From NCBI RefSeq assembly GCF_024105635.1, contig NZ_WYDQ01000001.1, forward strand, positions 62,001 through 126,000: DNA of 64,000 nucleotides, read 5' to 3'. This document shows, in pieces, positions 37,801 to 45,288 of this stretch. Position 1 is the stretch's first letter. Each line of letters begins with the position of its first letter. Origin of the DNA: Oceanicola sp. 502str15 (GTDB lineage Bacteria > Pseudomonadota > Alphaproteobacteria > Rhodobacterales > Rhodobacteraceae). A program made the position numbers and the translations under genes. Under the pieces are notes generated by a model that was not told the DNA's origin, did no database searches, and saw only the letters and a list, made by a program, of their open reading frames with translations.

Positions 37801-38397
37801 TCCGGGCATCCGCTGGACGATTATATGGGCCCGCTGAAGAAGCAGGGTGTGAAGACGCTGGAGCAGGTTTCGCTCGACGTGCAGCGCTCGCCGGCGCTGG
37901 TGAAGCTGGCCGGCTCGGTGGCCGGGCGGCAGGAGCGGAAATCGGCACGGGGCAACCGCTTTGCCTTTGTGCAACTCTCTGATCCGACTGGCCTTTACGA
38001 GGTGACCCTGTTCTCGGAAGCGCTGGAGAAATCACGCGACTTTCTGGAGACCGGCGCCAATGTGGTGGTGACCTGCGAGGCCACCATGGAGGCCGACCAG
38101 CTCAAGCTGCTTGGCCGCTCGGTGGCCCCCATCGACGCGGTGGCGGCGCAGGCCGGGCGCAGCGACATCATGCTCTACCTTGACGATATCGCCGCCGCCC
38201 CCGCTGTGAAGTCCCTGCTCGACCGGGCCGAGGCCGATGGCGCCTCGAAAAGCCGGGGCGCGGTGAGCCTTTGCCTGATGGCGGCCGATCTGCCGGGGGA
38301 GGTCCACCTTGAGCTGCAAGGGGATTTTCCGGTAAATCCGCAGATCAAAAGCGCCCTGAAGTCTCTGGGCGGCGTTGTGACTGTCGAAGATATCTAA
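34900..38397 (+). CDS. dnaE: DNA polymerase III alpha subunit
   Basis: Replicative polymerase catalytic subunit of 1165 residues. The N-terminal PHP domain starts FIHLRVHTEYSLLEGA, and the catalytic aspartates are in MPDFDIDF (Asp402 and Asp404, as in E. coli 401/403). GPGRGSGAGSLVAYAL and the helix-hairpin-helix region follow. An OB-fold (VAGRQERKSARGNRFAFVQLSD, about 1008-1030) and a C-terminal tau-binding region are present. It is full length and presumably essential. It is the normal DnaE1, not the mutagenic DnaE2, judging by its length and OB domain. Confidence 0.97.
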   Translation: MATPRFIHLRVHTEYSLLEGAVPVKKLAGLCEKAEMPAVAVTDTNNMFAALEASVTLSGAGVQPIMGCQVDLEYEQPAPGGKPIAPAPVVLLAQSERGYEALMKINSCLYLRGDGSLPHVTLEDLEAHSADVICLSGGPDGPVGRLLRAGQRAKADLLVDGLARIYGDRLYIELQRHPGEDGLPEAEQASERGHVEMAYAKGIPLVATNDVYFPKPEIYEAHDALICIAEGAYVDQQEDRRRLTAQHYFKSASEMATLFADLPEALENTVEIAKRCAFMAYRRDPILPKFAENEVAELRRQANEGLQARLAVIPHAASVEEYQERLDFELDIIEGMGFPGYFLIVADFIKWSKDNGIPIGPGRGSGAGSLVAYALTITDLDPLRYALLFERFLNPERVSMPDFDIDFCMDRREETIRYVQEKYGRDRVGQIITFGALLSKAAVRDVGRVLQMPYGQVDRLSKMIPVEGVKPVSIEKALATEERLREEARAEEVVDRLLTYGQQVEGLLRNASTHAAGVVIGDRPLDELVPLYQDPRSDMPATQFNMKWVEQAGLVKFDFLGLKTLTVIQNAVDLINGGGRDIHIAPDGTELYEPPEGAVNEINAIPLDDERSYKLYASAKTVAVFQVESSGMMDALRRMKPDCIEDIVALVALYRPGPMENIPTYCEVKNGQREIESVHPLIDHILEETQGIIVYQEQVMQIAQVMAGYSLGGADLLRRAMGKKIKEAMDAERPKFEKGAAENGVEKKKASEVFDLLEKFANYGFNKSHAAAYAVVSYQTAWLKANHPVEFMAAVMNCDIHLTDKLAVYAEEVRRGLDIEIVPPCVNRSLETFSVVEGKVVYALGALKNVGADAMRLIVEARDGREFVSLFDFARRVDLKKIGKRPLEMLARAGAFDLLDPNRHRVFAALDPLVNYSAAIHDQRASAQVSLFGEAGDDLPEPRLPSVDDWMVGERLGEEHRAIGFYLSGHPLDDYMGPLKKQGVKTLEQVSLDVQRSPALVKLAGSVAGRQERKSARGNRFAFVQLSDPTGLYEVTLFSEALEKSRDFLETGANVVVTCEATMEADQLKLLGRSVAPIDAVAAQAGRSDIMLYLDDIAAAPAVKSLLDRAEADGASKSRGAVSLCLMAADLPGEVHLELQGDFPVNPQIKSALKSLGGVVTVEDI

Positions 38398-38403
38398 GCT
38401 GCC

Positions 38404-38934
38404 ATGAAGAACATTCTAATCCTGACCGCGCTTGCTGCGCTGCTTTCTGCCTGTGCCTCCGTTCAGGGGCCGACCGGGCATGCCTCTTCCAAATCGCCGC
38501 AAGCGACGCTGCCTTTTGGCGAGGTGGAAGAGAGCTGTGCGGCAAAGGGCAAGGCGCTGGGCCAGCTGATCGAGAAGAACGGCAAGTGGAAGCTCTACGA
38601 CACCCGCCCCGGCGCGGTCGGCCCGCGCAACTTTTTCGTCACCGGCTTCAAGGATGGCTGCGCGCGCAAGGTGACGGGGGCGGTGGCGCTGTTCGGCGAC
38701 CTTGGGCTTTACGAGCTGATGCACTACGGCGGCGGTGGCGGCGAGCTGCGCGGCACGACCGATGCGGCCTATGCCAGCCTGCGGGGCTGCGGCAAGGGCC
38801 CGTGCAGCGAGAGCAAGCTGAAGCGGCTTTCGCGCTCGACGGCCTTTGTGAGCGTTTATCCGACGCCGGGGTCGCGCCAGAGCCTCGAGATGCTGATGCA
38901 CAATCGCAAGCTGGTGGCTGCGGCGATCAAGTAG
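38404..38934 (+). CDS. hypothetical lipoprotein
   Basis: Secreted lipoprotein of 176 residues with lipobox LSAC (Cys about 17). The mature part contains four cysteines, with LRGCGKGPC near residue 135, and a conserved-looking FFVTGFKDGCARKVTGAVALFGD. It starts 6 bases after dnaE, so it may be read through from dnaE. Function unknown. Confidence 0.75.
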   Translation: MKNILILTALAALLSACASVQGPTGHASSKSPQATLPFGEVEESCAAKGKALGQLIEKNGKWKLYDTRPGAVGPRNFFVTGFKDGCARKVTGAVALFGDLGLYELMHYGGGGGELRGTTDAAYASLRGCGKGPCSESKLKRLSRSTAFVSVYPTPGSRQSLEMLMHNRKLVAAAIK

Positions 38935-38949
38935 CCGCGAAGGCGGTGC

Positions 38950-39147
38950 TCAGTAGTGGGGCGGGCGCTCGTCGCCCATGACCACGCCACCTGCATTGTC
39001 GGCCTCGCTCTCGGCGGCGCGTTTCATCAACAGCCCCACCCGGCGCTCCATGGTATCGAGACGCTTGCCCTGGGTGAGCACCATTTCGTGCAGGTCTTCG
39101 ACGGCACGGGTGATATGGGCGAGTTCTTCTTCGAGGCGATCGGTCAT
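38950..39147 (-). CDS. slyX: SlyX-family protein
   Basis: Small coiled-coil protein of 65 residues: [20 protein letters not shown] and [17 protein letters not shown] match the SlyX heptad pattern, and the C-terminus GDERPPHY is the family's conserved PPHY end. Function in bacteria is unclear. It is convergent with the dnaE-linked lipoprotein and divergent from hisS. Confidence 0.88.
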   Translation of the reverse strand: MTDRLEEELAHITRAVEDLHEMVLTQGKRLDTMERRVGLLMKRAAESEADNAGGVVMGDERPPHY

Positions 39148-39249
39148 GCGACTGCATATCCCGGCGGGGCCTCCGGGGCCAGCCCTTGCTTGCCGATCCG
39201 GCCCCTCTGCGCTATGCCCCGCGCGACTGGTGAGCGAGGCCTCCGAGAC

Positions 39250-40719
39250 ATGGCAAAGGTAAAGAAGCAGCCCCGGCCCAAGGCCGAGACGCCCAAGGGC
39301 TTCCGCGACTATTTTGGCGCGGAGGTGGACGAGCGCAACGCCATGCTGGCCGAGATTGCCCGCGTCTACGCGCTTTACGGCTTCGATCCGCTGGAGACGA
39401 GCGGGGTGGAGACGGTGGAGGCGCTGGGCAAGTTCCTGCCCGATGTCGACCGGCCCAACGAGGGGGTGTTTGCCTGGCAGGAAGAGGATTCTGGCTGGGT
39501 GGCGCTGCGCTATGACCTGACGGCGCCGCTGGCGCGGGTGGCGGCGCAGTATCGCAATGACCTGCCTTCGCCTTATCGCCGCTATGCGATGGGGCCGGTC
39601 TGGCGCAACGAGAAGCCGGGGCCGGGGCGGTTTCGGCAGTTCTATCAGTGCGATGCGGATACGGTTGGCTCGGCCTCGCCTGCGGCGGATGCCGAGATTT
39701 GCGCGATGCTGGCCGACACGCTGGAGGCGGTGGGGATCGAGCGCGGGGATTACCTCGTGCGGGTCAATAACCGGAAGGTTCTGAACGGCGTGCTGGAGTG
39801 CATGGGCCTTGAGGAAGAGGGCCAGCGCGCGGCGGTTTTGCGCACCATCGACAAGTTCGACAAGGTGGGCGAAGCGGGCGTGCGCGAGCTTCTGGGCAAG
39901 GGCCGGAAGGATGACAGCGGGGCCTTCATCGACGGGGTCGGGCTGGAGCCGGCCCAGGCCGATCCGGTGGTGGCGTTTCTGACCTCGAAGGCAGAGGCCG
40001 CGGAAGAGACATTCGCGAATTTGCGCGCCGCCGTGGGGGAGTGCGCCATCGGGGCCGAGGGCATTGCGGAGCTGGAGCAGATCGCGGCGCTGCTCGCGGC
40101 GCAGGGCTACGGGCCGGACCGGATCGAGGTTGATCCTTCGGTGGTGCGCGGCCTTGGCTATTACACCGGTGCGGTGTTCGAGGCGGAGCTTACCTTTGAA
40201 ATCACCGACGAGAAGGGCCGTCCGCGCCAGTTTGGCTCGGTGGCGGGCGGCGGGCGCTATGATGACCTGGTGAAGCGGTTCACCGGGCAGGCGGTTCCGG
40301 CGACCGGCGTTTCGATCGGGGTCGACCGGCTGCTGGCAGCGCTGCGGGCGAAGGGGCGGACCTCTGGCGCCGCGGCCGGGCCCGTGGTGGTGACGGTGAT
40401 GGACCGGGACCGGATGGGCGACTATCAGGCGATGGTGGGCGAGCTTCGCGGCGCGGGCATTCGCGCCGAGGTTTACCTTGGCAACCCGAAGAACTTTGGC
40501 AACCAGTTGAAATACGCCGACAAACGCGCCTCCCCCGTGGCGGTGATCCAGGGCGGCGACGAGGCCGAGCGGGGCGTGGTGCAGCTGAAGGATCTGGTGC
40601 TGGGCGCCAAGCTGGCCGAGGGGCTGACCCGCGAGGAATGGGCCGAGCAACCGGCGCAGGTGGAGGTGGCCCGCGACAGCCTCGTGGCCGAAGTCCGCAA
40701 GATGCTGGATCGTAGCTGA
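39250..40719 (+). CDS. hisS: histidyl-tRNA synthetase
   Basis: Class II aminoacyl-tRNA synthetase of 489 residues. Motif 1 lies near [14 protein letters not shown], motif 2 is [21 protein letters not shown], and motif 3 [13 protein letters not shown]. Histidine-recognition segments appear as [10 protein letters not shown] and [11 protein letters not shown]-terminal anticodon-binding domain is present. I start at [20 protein letters not shown]. hisZ, itself a HisS paralogue, overlaps its stop by one base. Confidence 0.96.
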   Translation: MAKVKKQPRPKAETPKGFRDYFGAEVDERNAMLAEIARVYALYGFDPLETSGVETVEALGKFLPDVDRPNEGVFAWQEEDSGWVALRYDLTAPLARVAAQYRNDLPSPYRRYAMGPVWRNEKPGPGRFRQFYQCDADTVGSASPAADAEICAMLADTLEAVGIERGDYLVRVNNRKVLNGVLECMGLEEEGQRAAVLRTIDKFDKVGEAGVRELLGKGRKDDSGAFIDGVGLEPAQADPVVAFLTSKAEAAEETFANLRAAVGECAIGAEGIAELEQIAALLAAQGYGPDRIEVDPSVVRGLGYYTGAVFEAELTFEITDEKGRPRQFGSVAGGGRYDDLVKRFTGQAVPATGVSIGVDRLLAALRAKGRTSGAAAGPVVVTVMDRDRMGDYQAMVGELRGAGIRAEVYLGNPKNFGNQLKYADKRASPVAVIQGGDEAERGVVQLKDLVLGAKLAEGLTREEWAEQPAQVEVARDSLVAEVRKMLDRS

Positions 40720-41819
40720 TGCTCAAGGACGTGCCGCGCGAGGAGGTTGCGCGCCTCATCGGCCTCTTCGAGGCGGCGGGCGCGCTGCGCGTGGGGGCCG
40801 ATGTGCTGCAACCCGCAGACACGCTGCTGGACCTCTATGGCGAAGAAATCCGGGCCCGCGCCTATGTGACCCACGACCCGCTGCGCGGCGAGCTGATGCT
40901 GCGGCCCGACTTCACGGTGCCGGTGGTGCAGGCGCATATGGCGCAGGGGCAGGAGCCGGCGCGCTATTGCTACGCGGGCACCGTGTTTCGGATGCAGGAG
41001 CACGACAGCGGGCGGCCCTCGGAGTTTGAGCAGGTGGGCTTTGAGCTGTTCGACAGGGGCGACCGCGCCCGCGCCGATGCGGAGATTTTTGCGCTTATGT
41101 CCCAATGCCTTGCCGGGCGCGGCCTGCGGGCGGCGATTGGCGATATCGGGGTGTTGAGCGCGGCGGTGGCGGGCCTTTCGACCAGCGAAAAGCGCCGCGC
41201 CGCGCTGATGCGGCACCTCTGGCGGCCGCGCCGGTTTCGGGCGCTGCTCGACCGCTACGGCGGGCGGGCGGAGGTTCCGCCGAGCCGGGCCGCGCTGCTG
41301 GCGCGTCTGGCGGGCGAGCCTGCTGAAAAGGTGCTGGCGGGGGCCGGCCCCGACATCGGGCTGCGGCGGGCGGAGGAGGTTCTGGCGCGGGTTGCGGCGC
41401 TGCAGGCCGATGCACAGGAGCCGCCGATTCCGGAGGCCGAGCTGGGCCTGCTCGACGACCTGCTGGGCGTGCGCGCCGCGCCGGTGGATGCGCTGGAGCA
41501 CCTGCGCGACCTGGCGGTGGACATGCCCGCGCTGACCCCGGCGCTCGACACCTTTGCCGCCCGGCTCGACGCGCTGGCCGATGCCGGGGTGGACCTGTCG
41601 GCGCTCGAGTTCGAAGGCTCCTTCGGGCGGACGCTGCTGGAATATTACGATGGCTTCGTCTTCGGCTTCTTCGCCCCGCAACGCCCCGACCTGCCCGCGG
41701 TTGCCAGCGGCGGGCGCTACGATGCGCTGTGCCGCGTGTTGGGGCAGGGCCGCGAAATTCCGGCCGTGGGCGCGGTGATCCGCCCGGCGCTGCTGAGCGA
41801 GATCGGGGAGGCGGGGTGA
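40719..41819 (+). CDS. hisZ: ATP phosphoribosyltransferase regulatory subunit
   Basis: HisS-like protein of 366 residues without tRNA ligase activity, required by the short form of HisG. It retains LRPDFTVPVVQAHMA and a motif-2-like YAGTVFRMQEHDSGRPSEFEQVG. It ends with a short GGRYDALCRVLG in place of a full motif 3 and anticodon domain. It overlaps hisS by one base and hisG by one base, an arrangement ensuring equal amounts of HisZ and HisG. Confidence 0.94.
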   Translation: MLKDVPREEVARLIGLFEAAGALRVGADVLQPADTLLDLYGEEIRARAYVTHDPLRGELMLRPDFTVPVVQAHMAQGQEPARYCYAGTVFRMQEHDSGRPSEFEQVGFELFDRGDRARADAEIFALMSQCLAGRGLRAAIGDIGVLSAAVAGLSTSEKRRAALMRHLWRPRRFRALLDRYGGRAEVPPSRAALLARLAGEPAEKVLAGAGPDIGLRRAEEVLARVAALQADAQEPPIPEAELGLLDDLLGVRAAPVDALEHLRDLAVDMPALTPALDTFAARLDALADAGVDLSALEFEGSFGRTLLEYYDGFVFGFFAPQRPDLPAVASGGRYDALCRVLGQGREIPAVGAVIRPALLSEIGEAG

Positions 41820-42508
41820 TGCTGAAACTCGGTGTGCCCTCCAAGGGCCGGTTGATGGAAAAGACGTTCGACTGGTTCGGCGCGCGGGGCGTGGGCCTCA
41901 AACGCACCGGCAGCGAGCGCGAATATGCGGGCGCCGTGGAGGGCGTGGAGGGGTGCGAGCTGCATCTGCTGAGCGCGGGCGAAATTCCGGCGGCGCTGGC
42001 GGAGGGACGGATTCATCTGGGGGTTACCGGCACTGATCTTGTCCGCGAAAAGGTGGCGAGCTGGGAGCAGCGGATCGAAGAGTTGGAGCCGCTGGGCTTT
42101 GGCCATGCCAACCTTGTCATCGCGGTGCCGGCCTTCTGGGTAGATGTCGATACGCTGGATGACCTCGACGCCGCCGCCGCCGCCTTTCGGGCCGTCCATG
42201 GCCACCGGCTGCGGATCGCCACCAAGTACCACCGGCTGGTGCGCGAGTTTTTGCGGCAGGAAGGCGTGGCCGACTACGCGCTGATCGACAGCCAGGGCGC
42301 CACCGAGGGCACAGTGAAGAACGAAACGGCGGAAGCGATTGCCGACATCACCTCTTCGGGCGAGACGATGCGGGCCAACCATCTGAAAGTGCTGACGGAT
42401 GGGACGGTTCATCGCAGCCAGGCAACGCTGTTTCGGGCGCGGGGCGCGGATTGGTCGGAGGAAGACCGGACGCGGCTGAATGCGCTGAAGGACCGGCTTG
42501 GGCTCTGA
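41819..42508 (+). CDS. hisG: ATP phosphoribosyltransferase, short form
   Basis: First enzyme of histidine synthesis, joining ATP and PRPP. At 229 residues it is the short form lacking the C-terminal regulatory domain and depends on HisZ. Motifs are LGVPSKGRLMEKT at the start, IHLGVTGTDLVREK, and the PRPP-binding IDSQGATEGTVKNETAEAIADITSSG region. I start at the ATG overlapping the hisZ stop. Confidence 0.95.
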   Translation: MLKLGVPSKGRLMEKTFDWFGARGVGLKRTGSEREYAGAVEGVEGCELHLLSAGEIPAALAEGRIHLGVTGTDLVREKVASWEQRIEELEPLGFGHANLVIAVPAFWVDVDTLDDLDAAAAAFRAVHGHRLRIATKYHRLVREFLRQEGVADYALIDSQGATEGTVKNETAEAIADITSSGETMRANHLKVLTDGTVHRSQATLFRARGADWSEEDRTRLNALKDRLGL

Positions 42509-42573
42509 TCCGGCGTTTGCGCTCGGGGGCTGCGGGGCATAGCATTGCCCCGGCGGAAACAGGGCGGCGGCAG

Positions 42574-43176
42574 ATGATAGACCTCAAAGGCATGTTCGAG
42601 GAAGAGATTGGCCTGCTGCTGGAGTGGCTGGCGCGGCGCAATGTCTATGTGGCCTTCGAGGGGGCGCAGGTTGTGAGCGAAGGGGGCATTGGCCATATCG
42701 CGGTGCCGCTGCACTTTGGCCCAAGCTACCAAGGCCGCCGGATTGCCACGGTGGGCGCACCCTATCGCATCCCGAAGGTCGATCTGGGCAACGCCTGCTG
42801 TCCGCATTTCGTGACCGGCGAGATCGAGGTGGGCGATGGCGATATCGTCTATGACGGGGTGCCGGTGGTGATGGTGGGCCATACCGGCAAGCATTGGCCG
42901 GGGTGCGGCACGGCGCAGGTCTTTGTCACCGAGGGGTGGCGCAAGATCCCCTCGCCCCATGAAACCTTGGACTTCGGCGCGCTGCGTGCGGGCGGTGGCG
43001 GCGGTTTCACGATCCGGGCGGGGGACGACCCCGACTCGCTGGACCTTCCGGGCGCCCCGAAAGCGCCCGCGCCGCCGGCGGGGATTTTTGGCGTGGCGGC
43101 GGGCGCCGACCCGGAAGAGGCCATGCGCTCCTTCGCGGCGCTGGCGGCCATGGCCAAGGGCGACGACGAGGGTTAA
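42574..43176 (+). CDS. hypothetical protein
   Basis: Protein of 200 residues that I do not recognise. It has an N-terminal amphipathic helix (LKGMFEEEIGLLLEWLARRNV), a central beta-rich part with two Cys-His features (NACCPHF and HWPGCG), then Gly/Ala/Pro-rich low-complexity sequence from about 145 onwards. I start at MIDLKGMF. Its stop shares the sequence GTTAAC with the stop of the convergent Hint gene. It is cytosolic as judged by the absence of a signal peptide. Confidence 0.65.
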   Translation: MIDLKGMFEEEIGLLLEWLARRNVYVAFEGAQVVSEGGIGHIAVPLHFGPSYQGRRIATVGAPYRIPKVDLGNACCPHFVTGEIEVGDGDIVYDGVPVVMVGHTGKHWPGCGTAQVFVTEGWRKIPSPHETLDFGALRAGGGGGFTIRAGDDPDSLDLPGAPKAPAPPAGIFGVAAGADPEEAMRSFAALAAMAKGDDEG

Positions 43177-44177
43177 CCCGCGCGGCGCAGCGGGCTCTCG
43201 CGCAGCCAGGCCCTGGCCTCCTTCATCGAGAGGAACGGTGCGGCGGGCTGCGGGTTGGAGCCCATCATGGCGCGGATGCGCAAGCGCCTCGCGGGGCTGA
43301 GGCCGGCGAGCGACATGGCCCCGGGCCAGAAGCTCTCGGCCGGGCACCCTTCGGCCAGCAGGATGGCATGGCGGCGCAGGACGAGGTGCACGTAGTCGAT
43401 GCTACTGAGGGTGTGGACCAGCCCAATGCGGGGCAGTTCGGTGAGCGCGCGTGCGGGCACCAGCGCCCCGAGGGCGGGCAGAAACACCCGGTGCTGGGGC
43501 GACAGGGTGAGATCCTGCGCGGGGCAGTTCGGCCCGAGCGACCCGGCCCGCAGGCGCACCGGCTTGCGCCGCCGTTTGCCGCCGATTTTCTCACGACTTT
43601 TCAGGACCATGGCCAGCGCTTCGGTGCCGCCGTAGGCGAGGCTGACCCTGTCGCCGGCCCGCAGGTGCCGCACCTCGCGCCAGCCGTCCGGCGTGGCGAT
43701 GCGGGTGGCGGCCGCGAAGCAGGAGGGCAGGGCGGAGGCGTAGGTGAGGGCATCGTTGATCGCATCGCCACGGGCCACGATGGTGAGCGCCTCGCCCGCG
43801 GGCGGCAGGGCGCCGTGCACGGTGAAACCCTCGATGTTCCAAGCGTCATTGTTCATGGAGACGAACTGGAGCGTGTATTGGGTGCCGACACTGTCCTGAA
43901 CGATCAGCAGGTATTCGGCCTCGATATTGGTGCCCGCGCCGTAGGGGGTGCCGTTGATCGTGGTGGGCGTGGTGAGCACCTGCGCGCCGCCGGCGTCATC
44001 ATCGAAGAAGTTCTCTTCCCAGTCGGTGATGGTCACGTCCTGGCTGGTGGCGCTGGGCGAGATGGTGACGGTGTCGGTGCCGATGGCGAACTGGTAGCCG
44101 CCATTGTCGGAAAAGCCGTCGGGGTCGCTGGTGGAGATATCGGAGAGTGAGAAGACGGGGAGGGTATACTCTGCCAT
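43173..44177 (-). CDS. Hint-domain protein, copy 1
   Basis: Protein of 334 residues. The N-terminal 150 residues are acidic and beta-rich, of unknown family. The Hint domain starts at Cys153 (PSCFAAATRIATPDGWREV) with LRAGDRVSL and the LSPQHRVFLP block of Hedgehog/intein-type domains in Rhodobacteraceae. Such domains can cleave the peptide bond before the Cys, releasing the N-terminal part. Copy 2 upstream has exactly the same length and Cys position. It may be secreted without a classical signal peptide; this is inference. Confidence 0.8.
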   Translation of the reverse strand: MAEYTLPVFSLSDISTSDPDGFSDNGGYQFAIGTDTVTISPSATSQDVTITDWEENFFDDDAGGAQVLTTPTTINGTPYGAGTNIEAEYLLIVQDSVGTQYTLQFVSMNNDAWNIEGFTVHGALPPAGEALTIVARGDAINDALTYASALPSCFAAATRIATPDGWREVRHLRAGDRVSLAYGGTEALAMVLKSREKIGGKRRRKPVRLRAGSLGPNCPAQDLTLSPQHRVFLPALGALVPARALTELPRIGLVHTLSSIDYVHLVLRRHAILLAEGCPAESFWPGAMSLAGLSPARRLRIRAMMGSNPQPAAPFLSMKEARAWLRESPLRRAG

Positions 44178-44221
44178 GAGCGGGCCTTGTGCTGCGCAGG
44201 CAGGGGTTTAGCGCAACGAGG

Positions 44222-45226
44222 TTAACGGGCCGTGAGCGGGGGCAGGGCGGTGAGCGCCCGCTCGGCGGGGCGCATGGCGAGCATCGGGGCGCAGGGGCAG
44301 GGTGCGGGGCCCATGATGGCGCGGATGCGGCCACGGGTGCGTGGGGGGAGGCCGGCGAGCGCAACGGGACCGGGCCAGAAACTCTCGGCCGGGCACCCCT
44401 CTGCCAGCAGCAGGGCGTGCTGGGGCAGGACGATGTGCACGTAGTCGATGAGGCGCCGCCCCTGCAGGAGGCCGATGCGGGGCAGGCGGATGAGGGCGCG
44501 GGCGGGCACGAGCGCCCCCAGCGCCTCGACCCAGACCCGGTGCTGGGGCGAGAGCGTGAGGTCGCGCTCGGGCTGGCCGCGCCCCAGCGCATCGGCCCGA
44601 AGCCGCACCGGGCGCGCCTCCCGCTCCGGCCCGGCGCGGGCTTGCTGGTGCAGCACGAGGGCCACCTCGGCGCTGCTGCCCCTGGCGAGCGAAACGCGAT
44701 CCCCGGGCCGCAGTGCGCGCGCCTCGCGCCATCCGCCGGGAACGGCGATGCGGGTGCGCGCCTCGAAGCAGGAGGGGGTCGAACTGGTGTAGGGCACCGC
44801 GTTCAGATAGCCCTCCCACCCGGCAACGACGGTCAGCGGCTCGCCCATCGGTGGCAGCGGCCCGTGCACCGTGAAGCCCTGAATGTTGTAGGGATCGCCG
44901 GTGAGCGAGACGGCGGCGATGTAGTAGCTGGTGCCGAGGCTGTCCTGCACCTGGAGCAGATACTCGGCCTCGATTACCGTGCCGGGCCCATAGGAGGTGC
45001 CGTTGATGGTATAGGGCCCGCCGCCCAGGGTTTGCGGCTCCGGGTCGTCATCATCGAAGGAGGTATCATTCGGGTCGTCCACCGTGACCGGCTGGCTGGT
45101 GGCGCCGGGCTGGATGGTAATGGTGCTGGTGCCATAGCTGTACTGCCCCGCGTCGGGCCACGAAAAGTCGGGCTCGTCGGTGGAGATATAGCTCTTGTCG
45201 TAGACGTGGACTGTGTGAAGCGCCAT
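44222..45226 (-). CDS. Hint-domain protein, copy 2
   Basis: Tandem paralogue of the preceding entry, again 334 residues with Cys153 (PSCFEARTRIAVPGGWREA), LRPGDRVSLARG and LSPQHRVWVE. The N-terminal domain aligns throughout (TINGTSYGPGTVIEAEYLLQ against TINGTPYGAGTNIEAEYLLI), so the pair arose by duplication of the whole gene. It lies 44 bases upstream of copy 1 on the same strand. Confidence 0.8.
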   Translation of the reverse strand: MALHTVHVYDKSYISTDEPDFSWPDAGQYSYGTSTITIQPGATSQPVTVDDPNDTSFDDDDPEPQTLGGGPYTINGTSYGPGTVIEAEYLLQVQDSLGTSYYIAAVSLTGDPYNIQGFTVHGPLPPMGEPLTVVAGWEGYLNAVPYTSSTPSCFEARTRIAVPGGWREARALRPGDRVSLARGSSAEVALVLHQQARAGPEREARPVRLRADALGRGQPERDLTLSPQHRVWVEALGALVPARALIRLPRIGLLQGRRLIDYVHIVLPQHALLLAEGCPAESFWPGPVALAGLPPRTRGRIRAIMGPAPCPCAPMLAMRPAERALTALPPLTAR

Positions 45227-45288
45227 GCCCGGGCCCGCGTTGTTGCTGGCGCCGGGTATAGGAGCGAATGGTTAATGCCCGGTGAGCA

